DNA of 64,000 bases from Streptomyces durmitorensis (GCF_023498005.1 NZ_CP097289.1:1426001-1490000), one strand, 5' to 3'. Positions 49,360-58,985 are shown, numbered from the stretch's first letter. Made by a program: numbers and translations. Notes: generated from the letters alone by a model not told the origin.

Positions 49360-50702
49360 ACCGTCTCCCCGACTTCCTCGGCCGACTGCTCGGGAGCCAG
49401 GCTGTCCATGAAGGAGGAGACGGAGAACACCGCGCGCCCCGGCCCCGCGGGTCCGTAACCGGGCGGCGACGTCAGGCCGTTGGCCTCCATCGTCGCGCGG
49501 TACGCCTCCAGAAGACGGACGTGGTACTCCAGCGGGGCGCCCTGCGGGTTCGCCTTGCCCAGCGGTGTCGTGGGCTCCGGGCACCACGTGGTGAAGCGGG
49601 GCGTGATGCCGCGCGACATGAAGTACTGCAGCCCCTCGACGGTGGAGTCGATGGCCTCGCCGACCGTCTTGAACCCGAAGGGCTCCGCCATCTCCACGCC
49701 CGCCACGAAGTTCGGGATGACGTTGCGCGGCCCGAAGACCTCCGCGGAGTCCAGGATGCGGCGGTGCCACTCGTCCCGGCCCACGTAGCGCTCCTTGCCG
49801 GGGCAGTACCGCTCGAAGAGGTACGGGTCCCACACCTCGTAGTTGGGGTGGTAGATCCGCACGCCGTAGTCGTGGAAGCGCTGCACGTCCGCCTTGGGCA
49901 GCGCCTGCGCGACGACCTTGCCGATCCAGCGGCCGGGGAAGCGCTCCTCGATGGCCTTCGCGTACTGGCCGTAGAAGTCGGCCTCGTCCTTGCCGCCGAT
50001 CGTCGAGGTGATGGCGCCACCGGTGAGCGTGTACGCGGTGGAGGACTTCGCGGTGTCGTACTTGTCGATGATGGCGAGGGCCTCGAGGACCTCGTCCATC
50101 GGCTTCACACCCGTGTAGGGGCGGCCCGCCGCCTTCTGCTGGCGCCAGTTGTGGTTGATGTCGCAGTACTGGCACTCCTCCTTGGCGCCGAAGTACTGGC
50201 AGACCCGGAAGACCGTCAGATAGATGAGGTAGCCCCACTGGATGGTGGGCGCCACCTCCATCACGGACTTGCCGTTCTCCAGCGTGTGCCGGTAGTAGTC
50301 CGGCATCGGCGGCAGGCCCACGTCGGAGATGCGGACGCCGTCCAGATAGAGACCGAGGACGCCGTGGTCGTCGGCGGCCACGCGGTAGGGCGACGAGGGG
50401 TTCACGCGGACCGACACGACCGTGCGCCGCAGGTCGTACGGGCCGCCGGTGAGGACGATCTCCTCGGGCGGGCGGCGCAGGGCGGCGGCGCCGAGCTCGG
50501 GCAGGGTGCTGTGGTCGAAGGAGAAGATGAAGTACGACTTCGGCTTGACCTCGCCACCCTCGTTGTCACTGAGCGCGGACTCGTCGAACGCCATCCCTCC
50601 CCTGAGCAGGTCCTCCTTGATCACCGCCTCTCGCGGCACCTGCGGGAACCGCTCCATGAGTCCCTCGACGAGCTGGGTACGGCTCTCGCTGCGGCTTGCC
50701 AT
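49356..50702 (-). CDS. Radical SAM protein with CX8CX2C cluster motif
   Basis: 448 residues. The only cysteine triad near a radical-SAM start is C168, C177, C180 (FRVCQYFGAKEECQYCDIN), that is CX8CX2C in place of CX3CX2C. Following TLTGGAITSTIGGKDE gives the GGE-like strand, and PNFVAGVEMAEPFG, YHPNYEVWDPYLFERYCPG fit a TIM barrel. An N-terminal 150-residue region precedes it. Substrate unknown. Its stop overlaps the convergent TetR stop in a shared CTAG. Confidence 0.85.
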   Translation of the reverse strand: MASRSESRTQLVEGLMERFPQVPREAVIKEDLLRGGMAFDESALSDNEGGEVKPKSYFIFSFDHSTLPELGAAALRRPPEEIVLTGGPYDLRRTVVSVRVNPSSPYRVAADDHGVLGLYLDGVRISDVGLPPMPDYYRHTLENGKSVMEVAPTIQWGYLIYLTVFRVCQYFGAKEECQYCDINHNWRQQKAAGRPYTGVKPMDEVLEALAIIDKYDTAKSSTAYTLTGGAITSTIGGKDEADFYGQYAKAIEERFPGRWIGKVVAQALPKADVQRFHDYGVRIYHPNYEVWDPYLFERYCPGKERYVGRDEWHRRILDSAEVFGPRNVIPNFVAGVEMAEPFGFKTVGEAIDSTVEGLQYFMSRGITPRFTTWCPEPTTPLGKANPQGAPLEYHVRLLEAYRATMEANGLTSPPGYGPAGPGRAVFSVSSFMDSLAPEQSAEEVGETV

Positions 50703-50881
50703 CTGCCGGGCACCTCGGATCCTGTCGGTGAATTGTGCTTTCCCGTGGCCCCTACGCTAATACGCGCCTTTCGCGGCGCGGATCCGCCTCCGGTCTCAGC
50801 CGCCCTCAGCCTTGAGGCGGCTCTGCGCGCCGCGGACTGTGGGGTGGGAACCTCGCGGGGCCGGCCTCGCGTTGTCCTTGC

Positions 50882-52228
50882 ATGAACGAGCTGGTTGCCG
50901 GGGGGAATGTGCCGCTGCCGGACGGGGCCGTCACCCTCCGGGTGCCCGGCCCCTTCGACCTGTCCGTGATCGTCACGGACGACAGCGGGAAGGTCGCGGG
51001 CGACGGCGACTTCGTCTTCTACAACCAGCCCGCCACCGCCGGGGCGCGGCTCCAGGGCGACACGGTCACGGTCGACGGGCGGCGCCTGCGCGCCGGTGCG
51101 AGCCGCGTCACCGTAGCCGTCAGCCCCGCCGAGCCGGGCACTCCCCTGGGTCGGCTGCCCGTCATCGGGCTCCAGGTGCACGGGCCCGGCGGCCTGCCAG
51201 TGGCCCACTTCACACCGCCGCGCCCCGACCGCGAGACGGTGCTGCTGCTCGCGGAGATCTACCGCCGGGGTCCGGGGTGGAAGCTGCGGGCACTCGGTCA
51301 GGGGTACGCGGACGGGCTCGCGGGGGTGGCGAGGGACTTCGGGGTGGATGTGGCGGAGGACGAGGCCACGCAGCCGCCGACCGCTGCCGGGCCGCCCCTG
51401 GGGGCGCCGATGACAGCTCCGACGACCGCGCCGACCGGCTCGCCCGCGACCGGCCCCGACGGCTTCCTCCCGCTGGTCAACGCCGCGCGGGCGTCGGTGG
51501 GCGCGCCTCCCGTCACCCTCGACGCCCGGCTGACGGCCGCCGCGAGCGCGCACGCCGCTGGGATGGCGGCGCGGGCCGTGCTCAGCTCGGAGCACGCGGA
51601 CGGCACCTCGCTCTACCAGCGCGTCGTCGCGGGCGGGTACGCGTACCTGGCCGCCGGCGAGCATCTGGTCTCCGGGCCGCGCACACCCGCCGACTTCGTG
51701 GAGTACTGCCTCTCCGGCGAGCAGTCACGGCGTACGGTGCTCAGCCGCGCGTACACACAGGTCGGCGTGGCCCACACCGCCGACGCGCGCTCCGGCGACG
51801 TCTACTGGACGGCCTTGTGGGCCACCCCGTTCAGCCCGCAGGGGCTCGCGGAGTGGGGGTCCGCCGTGCTCCGTCTCACCAACGCCGAGCGGACGGCGGC
51901 CGGTCTTCGCCCCCTCTCCCCCGATCCGCTCCTGACCGTGGCGGCGCAGGGCCACAGCGCGGACATGATCGCCCGCGCCTTCTACGCCCACACCTCGCCC
52001 GACGGCGGCGAACCCTGGCACCGCGCGTCCGCCGCGGGCAGCACGCACCGCGCGATCGGCGAGAACATCGCCTGCGGGCAGCGCACGCCCGCCGAGGTGG
52101 TGGACGGCTGGATGAACAGCCCCGGCCACCGGGCCAACATCCTGGGGCCCTCCTTCACCCACCTCGGCGTCGGCTTCGCGGGCGGCGGCTCGGCGGGGAC
52201 GTACTGGACGCAGCTCTTCGGCGGCTGA
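50882..52228 (+). CDS. TerD-CAP-CAP fusion protein
   Basis: 448 residues in three parts. Residues 1-165 are a TerD-like calcium-binding beta sandwich (GGNVPLPDG, DDSGKVAGDGDFVFYNQP). A Pro/Thr/Ala linker (about 168-195) leads to two CAP (SCP/PR-1) domains: the first (about 196-320) keeps FLPLVNAARASVGAP but few active-site residues; the second (about 325-448) has HTSPDGGEPWHRA, IGENIACGQ and WMNSPGHRANIL. No signal peptide is visible. No ribosome site is near the ATG, so it may be leaderless. Confidence 0.88.
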   Translation: MNELVAGGNVPLPDGAVTLRVPGPFDLSVIVTDDSGKVAGDGDFVFYNQPATAGARLQGDTVTVDGRRLRAGASRVTVAVSPAEPGTPLGRLPVIGLQVHGPGGLPVAHFTPPRPDRETVLLLAEIYRRGPGWKLRALGQGYADGLAGVARDFGVDVAEDEATQPPTAAGPPLGAPMTAPTTAPTGSPATGPDGFLPLVNAARASVGAPPVTLDARLTAAASAHAAGMAARAVLSSEHADGTSLYQRVVAGGYAYLAAGEHLVSGPRTPADFVEYCLSGEQSRRTVLSRAYTQVGVAHTADARSGDVYWTALWATPFSPQGLAEWGSAVLRLTNAERTAAGLRPLSPDPLLTVAAQGHSADMIARAFYAHTSPDGGEPWHRASAAGSTHRAIGENIACGQRTPAEVVDGWMNSPGHRANILGPSFTHLGVGFAGGGSAGTYWTQLFGG

Positions 52229-52261
52229 ACGCCGCGGCGCCCGCGCCGCGGCCCCGGTGCC

Positions 52262-53272
52262 TCAGCCCACCGCCACCGGCTCCCCGCTCCGGGCCGACGC
52301 ATAGCCCGCCGCCACGATCTTCAGCGTCCGCAGCCCGCCCTCGCCGTCCGCCACGTCCATGCCGCCCTCCTCGGGCCCGTGGAGGAACGCCCGCAGCATC
52401 CGCTCGTCCAGATCGGCACCGAAGGGCAGTTCGAGCCCCTGCCGGTGGCGTTCGCTGTAGCCGTGGACCGACTGGTCGAAGGCGTCCATCTCCAGGGTCG
52501 CCCGCTCGCCGACCACCGTCAGTTCGAGCCCGCCCCAGGAGTGGTGCGAGCGCGGGTGCGACCAGCTGCAGTCGATCGTGGCCACCGAGCCGTTGTCGTA
52601 GGTGACGGTGACCAGGCCGCTCGTCTCGGCGTCGACCTCGCCCTCGTACATGCGGTTGTTCGTCTGCGCGTACACGTCGACGGGGCGGGCATCGCCGAAG
52701 AGGTCGTCCAGGAGGTCGGCGATGTGCACCGTGTGGTCCATCAGGGCGCCGCCGCCCGCGAGTTCGGGATCGGCGAACCAGCGCCGCGAGGCGGGCATGG
52801 AGCCGTTGTTCGCGCCGGACACGGTCAGGACCCGGCCCGCATCGCCCGATGCGACGGCCGCCTTGACCGCCGCGTACGCGGGGCTGAAGCGGACCGGGAA
52901 GGCGACCGCGAGCCGCACCCCGGCCGCCCGGCAGGCCGCGAGCATCGCCTCGCCGTCCGCGACCGTCGTGGCCAGCGGCTTCTCGCACAGGACGTCCACG
53001 CCACGGGACGCGGCGAGCTCCACCAGCGGGCGGTGGCGCGCGTTCTCGGAGCAGACGATCACCGCGTCCGGGCCCCAGGCGAAGACCTCCTCGTACGAAT
53101 CCGCGTACGCGACCCCCCTCTCCTCGGCGAAGGCGCGTCCCCGCACCTCGCCGGGCGCGGCCGACCCGGTGTCCGGATCGCTGCCGATGACCTCGACACC
53201 CGGCATACGGGAGAGGAGCCGCAGATATCCGGCCGCGTGGACATGGGCGAACGACAGCACGGCGACCTTCAT
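52262..53272 (-). CDS. Gfo/Idh/MocA-family oxidoreductase 2
   Basis: 336 residues: VAVLSFAHVHAAGYLRLL N-terminus lacking the full GxGxxG, VLCEKPLATTVADGEAML with the EKP motif and GALMDHTVHIADLLDDLFG with the catalytic Asp/His. A sugar or inositol dehydrogenase by family. Last gene of the ABC operon, overlapping oxidoreductase 1 by 4 bp. Confidence 0.92.
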   Translation of the reverse strand: MKVAVLSFAHVHAAGYLRLLSRMPGVEVIGSDPDTGSAAPGEVRGRAFAEERGVAYADSYEEVFAWGPDAVIVCSENARHRPLVELAASRGVDVLCEKPLATTVADGEAMLAACRAAGVRLAVAFPVRFSPAYAAVKAAVASGDAGRVLTVSGANNGSMPASRRWFADPELAGGGALMDHTVHIADLLDDLFGDARPVDVYAQTNNRMYEGEVDAETSGLVTVTYDNGSVATIDCSWSHPRSHHSWGGLELTVVGERATLEMDAFDQSVHGYSERHRQGLELPFGADLDERMLRAFLHGPEEGGMDVADGEGGLRTLKIVAAGYASARSGEPVAVG

Positions 53273-54327
53273 CGCGTGACCTCCTTGGTGATCCTGGCAT
53301 CCGTCCCGATCTCGATCGCCCGGCCTGCCCCGAGCTCGATCGCCCGGCCCGTGCGGCTCGACTCCACCGCCGCCTCGGCGATCCGTACCGCCTCGATCCC
53401 GTCCCGCGCGCTCACCCGCGGCTCACGGCCGCCCTCCTCCCACGAAGCCGCGAACTCCCGCAGCTCGGCCAGGTAGGGGCTCTCCGACATCGGGCTCGAC
53501 GGGATGCCTTCGTTGGCCGCGCGCACCCCTTGCGCGGTGATCCGGTAGCCCGGCACGGACGTGGAGTCGTGCCGCAGCAGCCCGTCACCGCCCGCGATCC
53601 GGAACGTCGTACGGAACCGCTGGTCCGGCAGGCCCCAGAGGCCGGTGACGTGGCTGATCGCGCCGGAGGCGTGGGTGAGGACGGCGGTCGCCGAGACGAC
53701 CTCGGCCTCCGGGCCGCCCGTGGCGTGCTCGACGCCGCGCGTCTGCGCGTGCACGCGGACCACGTCGCCGGCGATCCAGCGGGCGATGTCGATGTCGTGC
53801 ACCATCAGGTCCATGATGACGCCGCCGGACTTGGCGGGGTCACCGAACCAGGGCGCCCACCGCGGGCGCGCGCCGCCGCGCGTGAACCGCAGCACCGCGA
53901 GGTCACCCAACTCGCCCCGTTCGACGGCCTGTTGCATCGCCGCGTACGCCGGGAAGTACCGCACGACGTGGGCGGGGTGCAGCCGGACGCCCGCCGCTTC
54001 GGCGGCTGCCGCGATCTCCTCGGCGTCGGAGGTGTTGAGCGCGAGGGGCTTCTCGCAGATGACGTGCCGGCCCGCGGCGACGGCCGCCAGGGCGAGCTCC
54101 TTGTGGGTGGGGGTGGGCGTGCATATGTCGACGGACGTGCAGTCGGCGAGCAGTGCGTCGAGGCTCGCCGACGCGGCGACCTCGTGCCCCGCGTACTCGG
54201 CGGCGAGCTTCTCCGCAGAGCCGTCCACGGTGTACACGCTGACGCGCGCACCCAGTTCGAGCCAGCCGGGGAGATGGGCGCGGGCGATGCCGCCCGCGCC
54301 GATCAGGCCGATGTGAAGCGGTCGCAT
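53269..54327 (-). CDS. Gfo/Idh/MocA-family oxidoreductase 1
   Basis: 352 residues: IGLIGAGGIARAHLPGWLELG nucleotide loop, VICEKPLALNTSDAEEI (EKP), and GGVIMDLMVHDIDIARWIAGD active-site helix. NAD(P)-dependent sugar oxidation. C-terminal GRAIELGAGRAIEIG is a short internal duplication. Follows permease 2 by 35 bp. Confidence 0.94.
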   Translation of the reverse strand: MRPLHIGLIGAGGIARAHLPGWLELGARVSVYTVDGSAEKLAAEYAGHEVAASASLDALLADCTSVDICTPTPTHKELALAAVAAGRHVICEKPLALNTSDAEEIAAAAEAAGVRLHPAHVVRYFPAYAAMQQAVERGELGDLAVLRFTRGGARPRWAPWFGDPAKSGGVIMDLMVHDIDIARWIAGDVVRVHAQTRGVEHATGGPEAEVVSATAVLTHASGAISHVTGLWGLPDQRFRTTFRIAGGDGLLRHDSTSVPGYRITAQGVRAANEGIPSSPMSESPYLAELREFAASWEEGGREPRVSARDGIEAVRIAEAAVESSRTGRAIELGAGRAIEIGTDARITKEVTR

Positions 54328-54362
54328 GAAGGGAGTTACCTTTCCTGGTTCCTGAAAGGGGA

Positions 54363-55217
54363 TCAGCTCTTAGAGCCGGAGAGCGCGACGCTCTGCACGA
54401 AGTGCCGCTGCAGGAAGACGTAGACGATGAGCATGGGCAGGCTCGCGATGAGCGAACCGGCCATCATCACCGGGTAGTTGGTCTCGAACTGCCCCTCCAG
54501 CGAGGTCAGTCCCGCGCTGATCGGCATCTTCTGGGGATCGGTGTTGACGATGAGCGGCCACAGGAGGTCGTTCCACGACCACATCGCGGTGATGACCGCG
54601 AGCGCGGCGAGCGCCGGCCGCACGAGCGGCAGCATGATCGACCAGAAGATCCGGAACGGACCCGCGCCGTCGATCCGCGCGGCCTCCTCGAGCTCCTTGG
54701 GGAGCGTGAGGAAGAACTGCCGCAGCATGAAGGTCCCGAACGCGCTGAACATGCCCGGCAGGAACAGTGCCGGTGCCGAGTTGAGCAGGCCGAGCCGCTG
54801 GATGATGTCGTACTGCGGCAGGACGAGCAGCGAGCTCGGCACCATCAGGACGGAGAGGAAGAGCGCGAACAGGGCGTTTCGGCCCCGGAATTGCATGCGC
54901 GCGAAGGCGTAGGCGGCGAGCGAGCAGAACACCAGCTGCCCGACCGTGCGCCCCACGGTGTTGAAGACGCTGTTGAACAGCATCTCCCGGAACGGCAAGG
55001 CGGTGAAGACCTCTTCGAAGCTCGACCAGTTCCAGGTGTCGGGCAGGAAGGTCGGTGGCACTTTCGCCGTCTCGGCAAGGGACTTGGCGGCGGTGAGCAG
55101 TTGCCACAGGAAGGGGAAGACCATCACCAGGGCGCCGAGCGAGAGCGCCGCGTGGGTGGCGACCGAACCGGCGTTGAATCGGCGCCGGCTCGCGGGGCGT
55201 ACGGAGGACTCACGCAT
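54363..55217 (-). CDS. ABC sugar transporter permease (MalG-like)
   Basis: 284 residues, six membrane segments. The ATPase-contact EAA loop reads EEAARIDGAGPFRIFWSIMLPLVRPALAA. Overlaps permease 1 by 8 bp. Confidence 0.94.
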   Translation of the reverse strand: MRESSVRPASRRRFNAGSVATHAALSLGALVMVFPFLWQLLTAAKSLAETAKVPPTFLPDTWNWSSFEEVFTALPFREMLFNSVFNTVGRTVGQLVFCSLAAYAFARMQFRGRNALFALFLSVLMVPSSLLVLPQYDIIQRLGLLNSAPALFLPGMFSAFGTFMLRQFFLTLPKELEEAARIDGAGPFRIFWSIMLPLVRPALAALAVITAMWSWNDLLWPLIVNTDPQKMPISAGLTSLEGQFETNYPVMMAGSLIASLPMLIVYVFLQRHFVQSVALSGSKS

Positions 55218-56157
55218 AGTGCACCCACCTCTTCTGCAGCCTGAACTGCACCAGCGTCAGCGCCGCGATGATCAGCATGAGCAGGAAGGCGAGCGCGGCG
55301 GCGGCGCCCTGGGCGTTCTCGATGAAAGCCCATTTGTAGAAGAGGCTCACCACCGACTGGGTGTCGCCGATGGCCGGGTTCTTCTCGGCCATCATGATGT
55401 AGATCAGGTCGAAGGTCTGCAGCGAGTTGATCATGCAGATGATGGACGCGAAGAAGATCGTCGGGCTGAGCAGCGGCAGCGTGATCGTGAAGAAGCGGCG
55501 CAGCGGCCCGGCGCCGTCCAGCTCGGCGGCTTCGTAGTAGTCCTGCGGGATGCCCTTGATGCCCGCCATGAAGATGATCAAGTAGTAGCCGGTGGTCGAC
55601 CAGACCATGACGGTGCCGATCGCGTACACGGCGGTCGAGGGGTCGGAGATCCAGTAGCGGCGGTCGGCGCCGAACCACTCGAAGACTTCGTTGATCAGTC
55701 CGTAGTCGCCGTTGTAGAGCCAGTTCCAGACCAGGCCGACGGCGACGGGCAGCGTCACGAACGGGATGAAGTACAGGGCGCGGTAGACCGCGACACCGCG
55801 CAGTCCGCGCCGGTTGAGCAGCGCCGCGACGCCGATAGCGAGCGGCAGGGCGAGCAGCCCGATGACGCAGTAGATCAGCGTGTTGCCGAGCGCCTGCCAG
55901 ACGGTGACGTCCTTCAGGACGCGCACGTAATTGTCGGTGCCGACCCAGGTGTTGCCGCCGAACGCCCCGAACTCGGTGAAGCTGTAGAAGAAGGTCTGCA
56001 GGAGCGGCCAGAAGTAGAAGACGGCGAAGCCGATGCCGAGCGGCGCGACGAAGAGGTAAGCGGCTTTCTGGTTGCGGGACTTGGGCGAGCAGGACGCCGC
56101 CGGTTTGCTGCGGCCCGCCTTCTTCGCCGCTGCCGTGGAGGGAAAGACACTCATCAT
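55210..56157 (-). CDS. ABC sugar transporter permease (MalF-like)
   Basis: 315 residues, six membrane segments after a Lys/Ser/Ala-rich N-terminus; the EAA loop is YEAAELDGAGPLRRFFTITLPLLSP. ATG at 56157 overlaps the binding-protein stop. No ABC ATPase gene is in the operon; streptomycetes commonly use a shared MsiK ATPase for such importers. Confidence 0.94.
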   Translation of the reverse strand: MMSVFPSTAAAKKAGRSKPAASCSPKSRNQKAAYLFVAPLGIGFAVFYFWPLLQTFFYSFTEFGAFGGNTWVGTDNYVRVLKDVTVWQALGNTLIYCVIGLLALPLAIGVAALLNRRGLRGVAVYRALYFIPFVTLPVAVGLVWNWLYNGDYGLINEVFEWFGADRRYWISDPSTAVYAIGTVMVWSTTGYYLIIFMAGIKGIPQDYYEAAELDGAGPLRRFFTITLPLLSPTIFFASIICMINSLQTFDLIYIMMAEKNPAIGDTQSVVSLFYKWAFIENAQGAAAALAFLLMLIIAALTLVQFRLQKRWVHYA

Positions 56158-57407
56158 GCGCGCTCCCCCTTCAGGGCTCGGTCCATCTGCTCGCCCAGCG
56201 TGCGGGCGGCGCTCTCGATGCCGCCCTTGCCGCTGAACGCGGCGCCCAGGAGCGGGTATTGGAGGTTTTCCCAGACCGCGGTGTTCTTCGAGCTCGGGTA
56301 CGGCACGGCGTACTCCAGCATCTCGACGAAGCACTTCAGGTCGAACTGGGGCATCGACTTGAACCAGGCGTCCTGCGTCCCCTCGTACGAGGAGATGGTG
56401 ATGCCCGCCGACGCCTGGATCTCGGCGGCCTTGCGGCCCGCCATGAAGTGGACGAATTTCCAGGCGGCCTCTTTCTTGCGGCTCTTGGCGGAGATGACGT
56501 TGGCGAGGCCGTGGATGATGGTGGCGCGCTCCCGACCCTTGGGCAGGACGGTGACTCCGCCGTGGTCCTTGATCGCGGGAACGGCATGATATTGCCCTGA
56601 GAACGCGGATATCTCGTAGACCATGGCGGCCTTCTCCGACCAGAAGCGGTTGCGTGCCTTGGACTCGACCATCGCGCTCTGCGGCGGCGACCAGCCGCGG
56701 TCGATCATGTCGGTCCAGTAGCGCAGGCCCTCGATGGAGCGCTCGTCACCGAAGCCGGACTTCCCGTCCTCAAGGACATAGCCGCCCGCTCCGTGGATGG
56801 CCGGGTAGAGCTGGGCCTGGCGGTCCATCTCGGCGGCCATGCCGTGCACCCGCCGACGCGGATCGGTGAGTTCGGCGGCGGCGTCGCGCACGTCGTCCCA
56901 CGTCCACGTCGCGTCGGGGTACTTGATGCCCGCCTTGTCGAAGAGCGCCTTGTTGTACCAGAGGCCGATGGTGTCGAAGTCCTTGGGAATGCCGTACTGC
57001 GTGCCCTGATAGGCGTAGATCTTCACGAGCGCGTCGGGATGGCGGTCCACGGGGGTCGCGTCGCTCTTGATGTGTCCGCTCAGGGGTTCGAGGACGCCGT
57101 TCGAGGCGTAGAGCTGCAGATTGACGGCGTTCATCCAGAACACGTCGGGGGCCGTGCCGCCGCGCATCGCGGTCTTCAGGGTGGTCCAGTAGCTCGACCA
57201 CGGCGTGAGCTCCATGCGCACGGATATGCCGGGGTTCTCCTTCTCGAAGGCGTCGATCACCTTCTGCAGGCCCGGCACTTGGGCCACGTCCCACACCCCG
57301 TACGAGAGGGTGGTCCTGCCACCGCTCTCCTTGCCTTCGCTCTGGCCGGAGCAGGCGGCGAGCAGCGGCGCCGCCATCGCTCCGTACAGCAGAGTCCTCC
57401 TGCGCAT
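56154..57407 (-). CDS. Extracellular sugar-binding lipoprotein
   Basis: 417 residues with lipoprotein signal RRRTLLYGAMAAPLLAACSG (lipobox LAAC, Cys near 19), then a family 1 solute-binding fold (PDVFWMNAVNLQLYASNGVLEPL; WNYKALFDKAGI-type segment). GGAGG 5 bases before ATG 57407 sets the start over an upstream in-frame ATG. Confidence 0.94.
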   Translation of the reverse strand: MRRRTLLYGAMAAPLLAACSGQSEGKESGGRTTLSYGVWDVAQVPGLQKVIDAFEKENPGISVRMELTPWSSYWTTLKTAMRGGTAPDVFWMNAVNLQLYASNGVLEPLSGHIKSDATPVDRHPDALVKIYAYQGTQYGIPKDFDTIGLWYNKALFDKAGIKYPDATWTWDDVRDAAAELTDPRRRVHGMAAEMDRQAQLYPAIHGAGGYVLEDGKSGFGDERSIEGLRYWTDMIDRGWSPPQSAMVESKARNRFWSEKAAMVYEISAFSGQYHAVPAIKDHGGVTVLPKGRERATIIHGLANVISAKSRKKEAAWKFVHFMAGRKAAEIQASAGITISSYEGTQDAWFKSMPQFDLKCFVEMLEYAVPYPSSKNTAVWENLQYPLLGAAFSGKGGIESAARTLGEQMDRALKGERA

Positions 57408-57473
57408 GTGCGCCTCCGCTTCCGGCTCTTCCACGGGCGCCCCGGTGTTTCCCGGAGCCGCCCTGGAGCTTTC

Positions 57474-58610
57474 CTACGACGCCGAATCCGTCAGGAGATC
57501 GGATTCAACCTGGTCAAGTGCCTTGCGTACGGCGCCGATCGCGACGCCCTGTTCGCCGAGCGTGCTCAGCGCGATGCGCGGGACGTGCAGGGTCAGCGGT
57601 CGCAGCCTGTCCTCGATCAGCGGCACGAGATGGCCGCCGAGCGGGGTCGCGCCGCCGGTGAGCACCACGAGCTCCGGGTCGACGGCCAGGGCGAGGGCGG
57701 CGATGCCCGGCGAGATGCGGTCGGCGAAGTCGGCGACGGCCGCGAGGGCACGCGGGTCGCCGGTGTCCGCGGCGCGCGCGAGGGCCGCCACCTCGGACTC
57801 GCCGGTGCGCCGGGCGCCCTTCCAACTGAGCGCGTCCTGCGCGGTGTTCATGCCGAGCAGCGGAAGCAGTCCCAGCTCGCCCGCTCCGCCGCGCCTGCCC
57901 CGGTGCAGCCGCCCGCCGATGGTGAGGCTGCACGCCACGCGGTGGCCGGTCAGGACGCAGACGACGTCACCGGCGAGGGTGGCGGCGCCCTGCCAGCGCT
58001 CGGCGAGCACGGCGAGGTTCACGTCGTTCTCGACGAGGGTGTGGCCCGGCTCCCCGTCGGCGAGGAGCCGCCCGAGGTCGACGCCGGACCACTCGGGGAT
58101 CACGTGGGAGGTGATGGTGCCGCCCGCGTCCACGACGCCGGGTACGCCGACGCAGCGGGCGAGGATGTCGTCGCGCCGCACGGAGTGCGCGTCCAGAAAC
58201 GCTTCGAGCCCTTTGCGGAGAAGGCCGAGCCGCCCAGCTCCGCCCAGCTCCGGGTCGATGTCCTCGCGCCGCACGGCGAGCACCGTCCCGCCGAGATCGG
58301 CGAGCAGCAGCACCATCTTGTGCAGGCCGATGTCGGCGCCCACGACACGGCCCGCCTCCACGCGGAAGCGGAACCGCCTCGCCGGGCGCCCCGGCGCGCG
58401 CTCTCCGTCGTCACGCTCGGCCTCCCCCGCCCAGCCGTGCGCGGTCAGCTCCTCGACGGCGGCTTCCACGGTGGGCCGGGAGAGTCCGGTGCCCGCGGCG
58501 AGCTCCGCGAGGGTCTGCGGGCTGCGGTGGTGCAGGGCGCGCAGCACGACGGTGGTGTTCAGCCGGCGCAGCGAGGCGAGATCGTGCCCCCGTGTCCCGT
58601 TCCGCAACAC
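57474..58610 (-). CDS. ROK-family transcriptional regulator
   Basis: 378 residues: N-terminal winged helix (LAELAAGTGLSRPTVEAAVEEL) and an actin-like ROK domain (GADIGLHKMVLLLADLGGTVLA; TLVENDVNLAVLAERW). The zinc-binding Cys cluster after GELG is missing (GAGELGLLPLLGMN), as in some regulators. It leads the ABC operon on the same strand by 66 bp and probably senses the sugar. GTG start at 58610. Confidence 0.9.
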   Translation of the reverse strand: MLRNGTRGHDLASLRRLNTTVVLRALHHRSPQTLAELAAGTGLSRPTVEAAVEELTAHGWAGEAERDDGERAPGRPARRFRFRVEAGRVVGADIGLHKMVLLLADLGGTVLAVRREDIDPELGGAGRLGLLRKGLEAFLDAHSVRRDDILARCVGVPGVVDAGGTITSHVIPEWSGVDLGRLLADGEPGHTLVENDVNLAVLAERWQGAATLAGDVVCVLTGHRVACSLTIGGRLHRGRRGGAGELGLLPLLGMNTAQDALSWKGARRTGESEVAALARAADTGDPRALAAVADFADRISPGIAALALAVDPELVVLTGGATPLGGHLVPLIEDRLRPLTLHVPRIALSTLGEQGVAIGAVRKALDQVESDLLTDSAS

Positions 58611-58985
58611 TTCTTCACCCCATGTCGAGGCCAGGGCAGCCCTGTTGACCAGTGGGTCAACGACTGCTCCCGGAGATTTAGGAGGAGACTTGCATATCCA
58701 AGTGCGACGGGGAACCCCCTTCGCACCGCCCCTTTGTCCTGATGACCCGTCAGGAAACACCCGGGTTAACTCCGTGCGCGACCCCTTGCCAAGGGAGATA
58801 GTACGTGTTCGGATTATCTCAGTCGGGCGGTCACCCACCGCCTCGTAACCGCAGTTCAGACCCTGTACGGCGGGCCGGTCAGGCCTGCCTGAGCACCTCA
58901 TAGCTCCCCCACAACTCCCCTCGCACGATGTGTCCGGAGTCGTGCTGCCCGCATGTCCGCGGCAGCCCGAAAGAAGGGATCCCCC
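58611..58985. promoter_or_regulatory. Divergent control region between ROK and nicX-like genes
   Basis: Three dyads are visible: GTTGACC-AGTG-GGTCAAC (58644-58661), ACTTG-CATATC-CAAGT (58688-58703) and CCTGA-TGACCCG-TCAGG (58738-58754). The first lies 34-51 bp upstream of the ROK start and is the best operator candidate for it; the others may serve the plus-strand operon. No gene fits in the gap. Confidence 0.6.
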
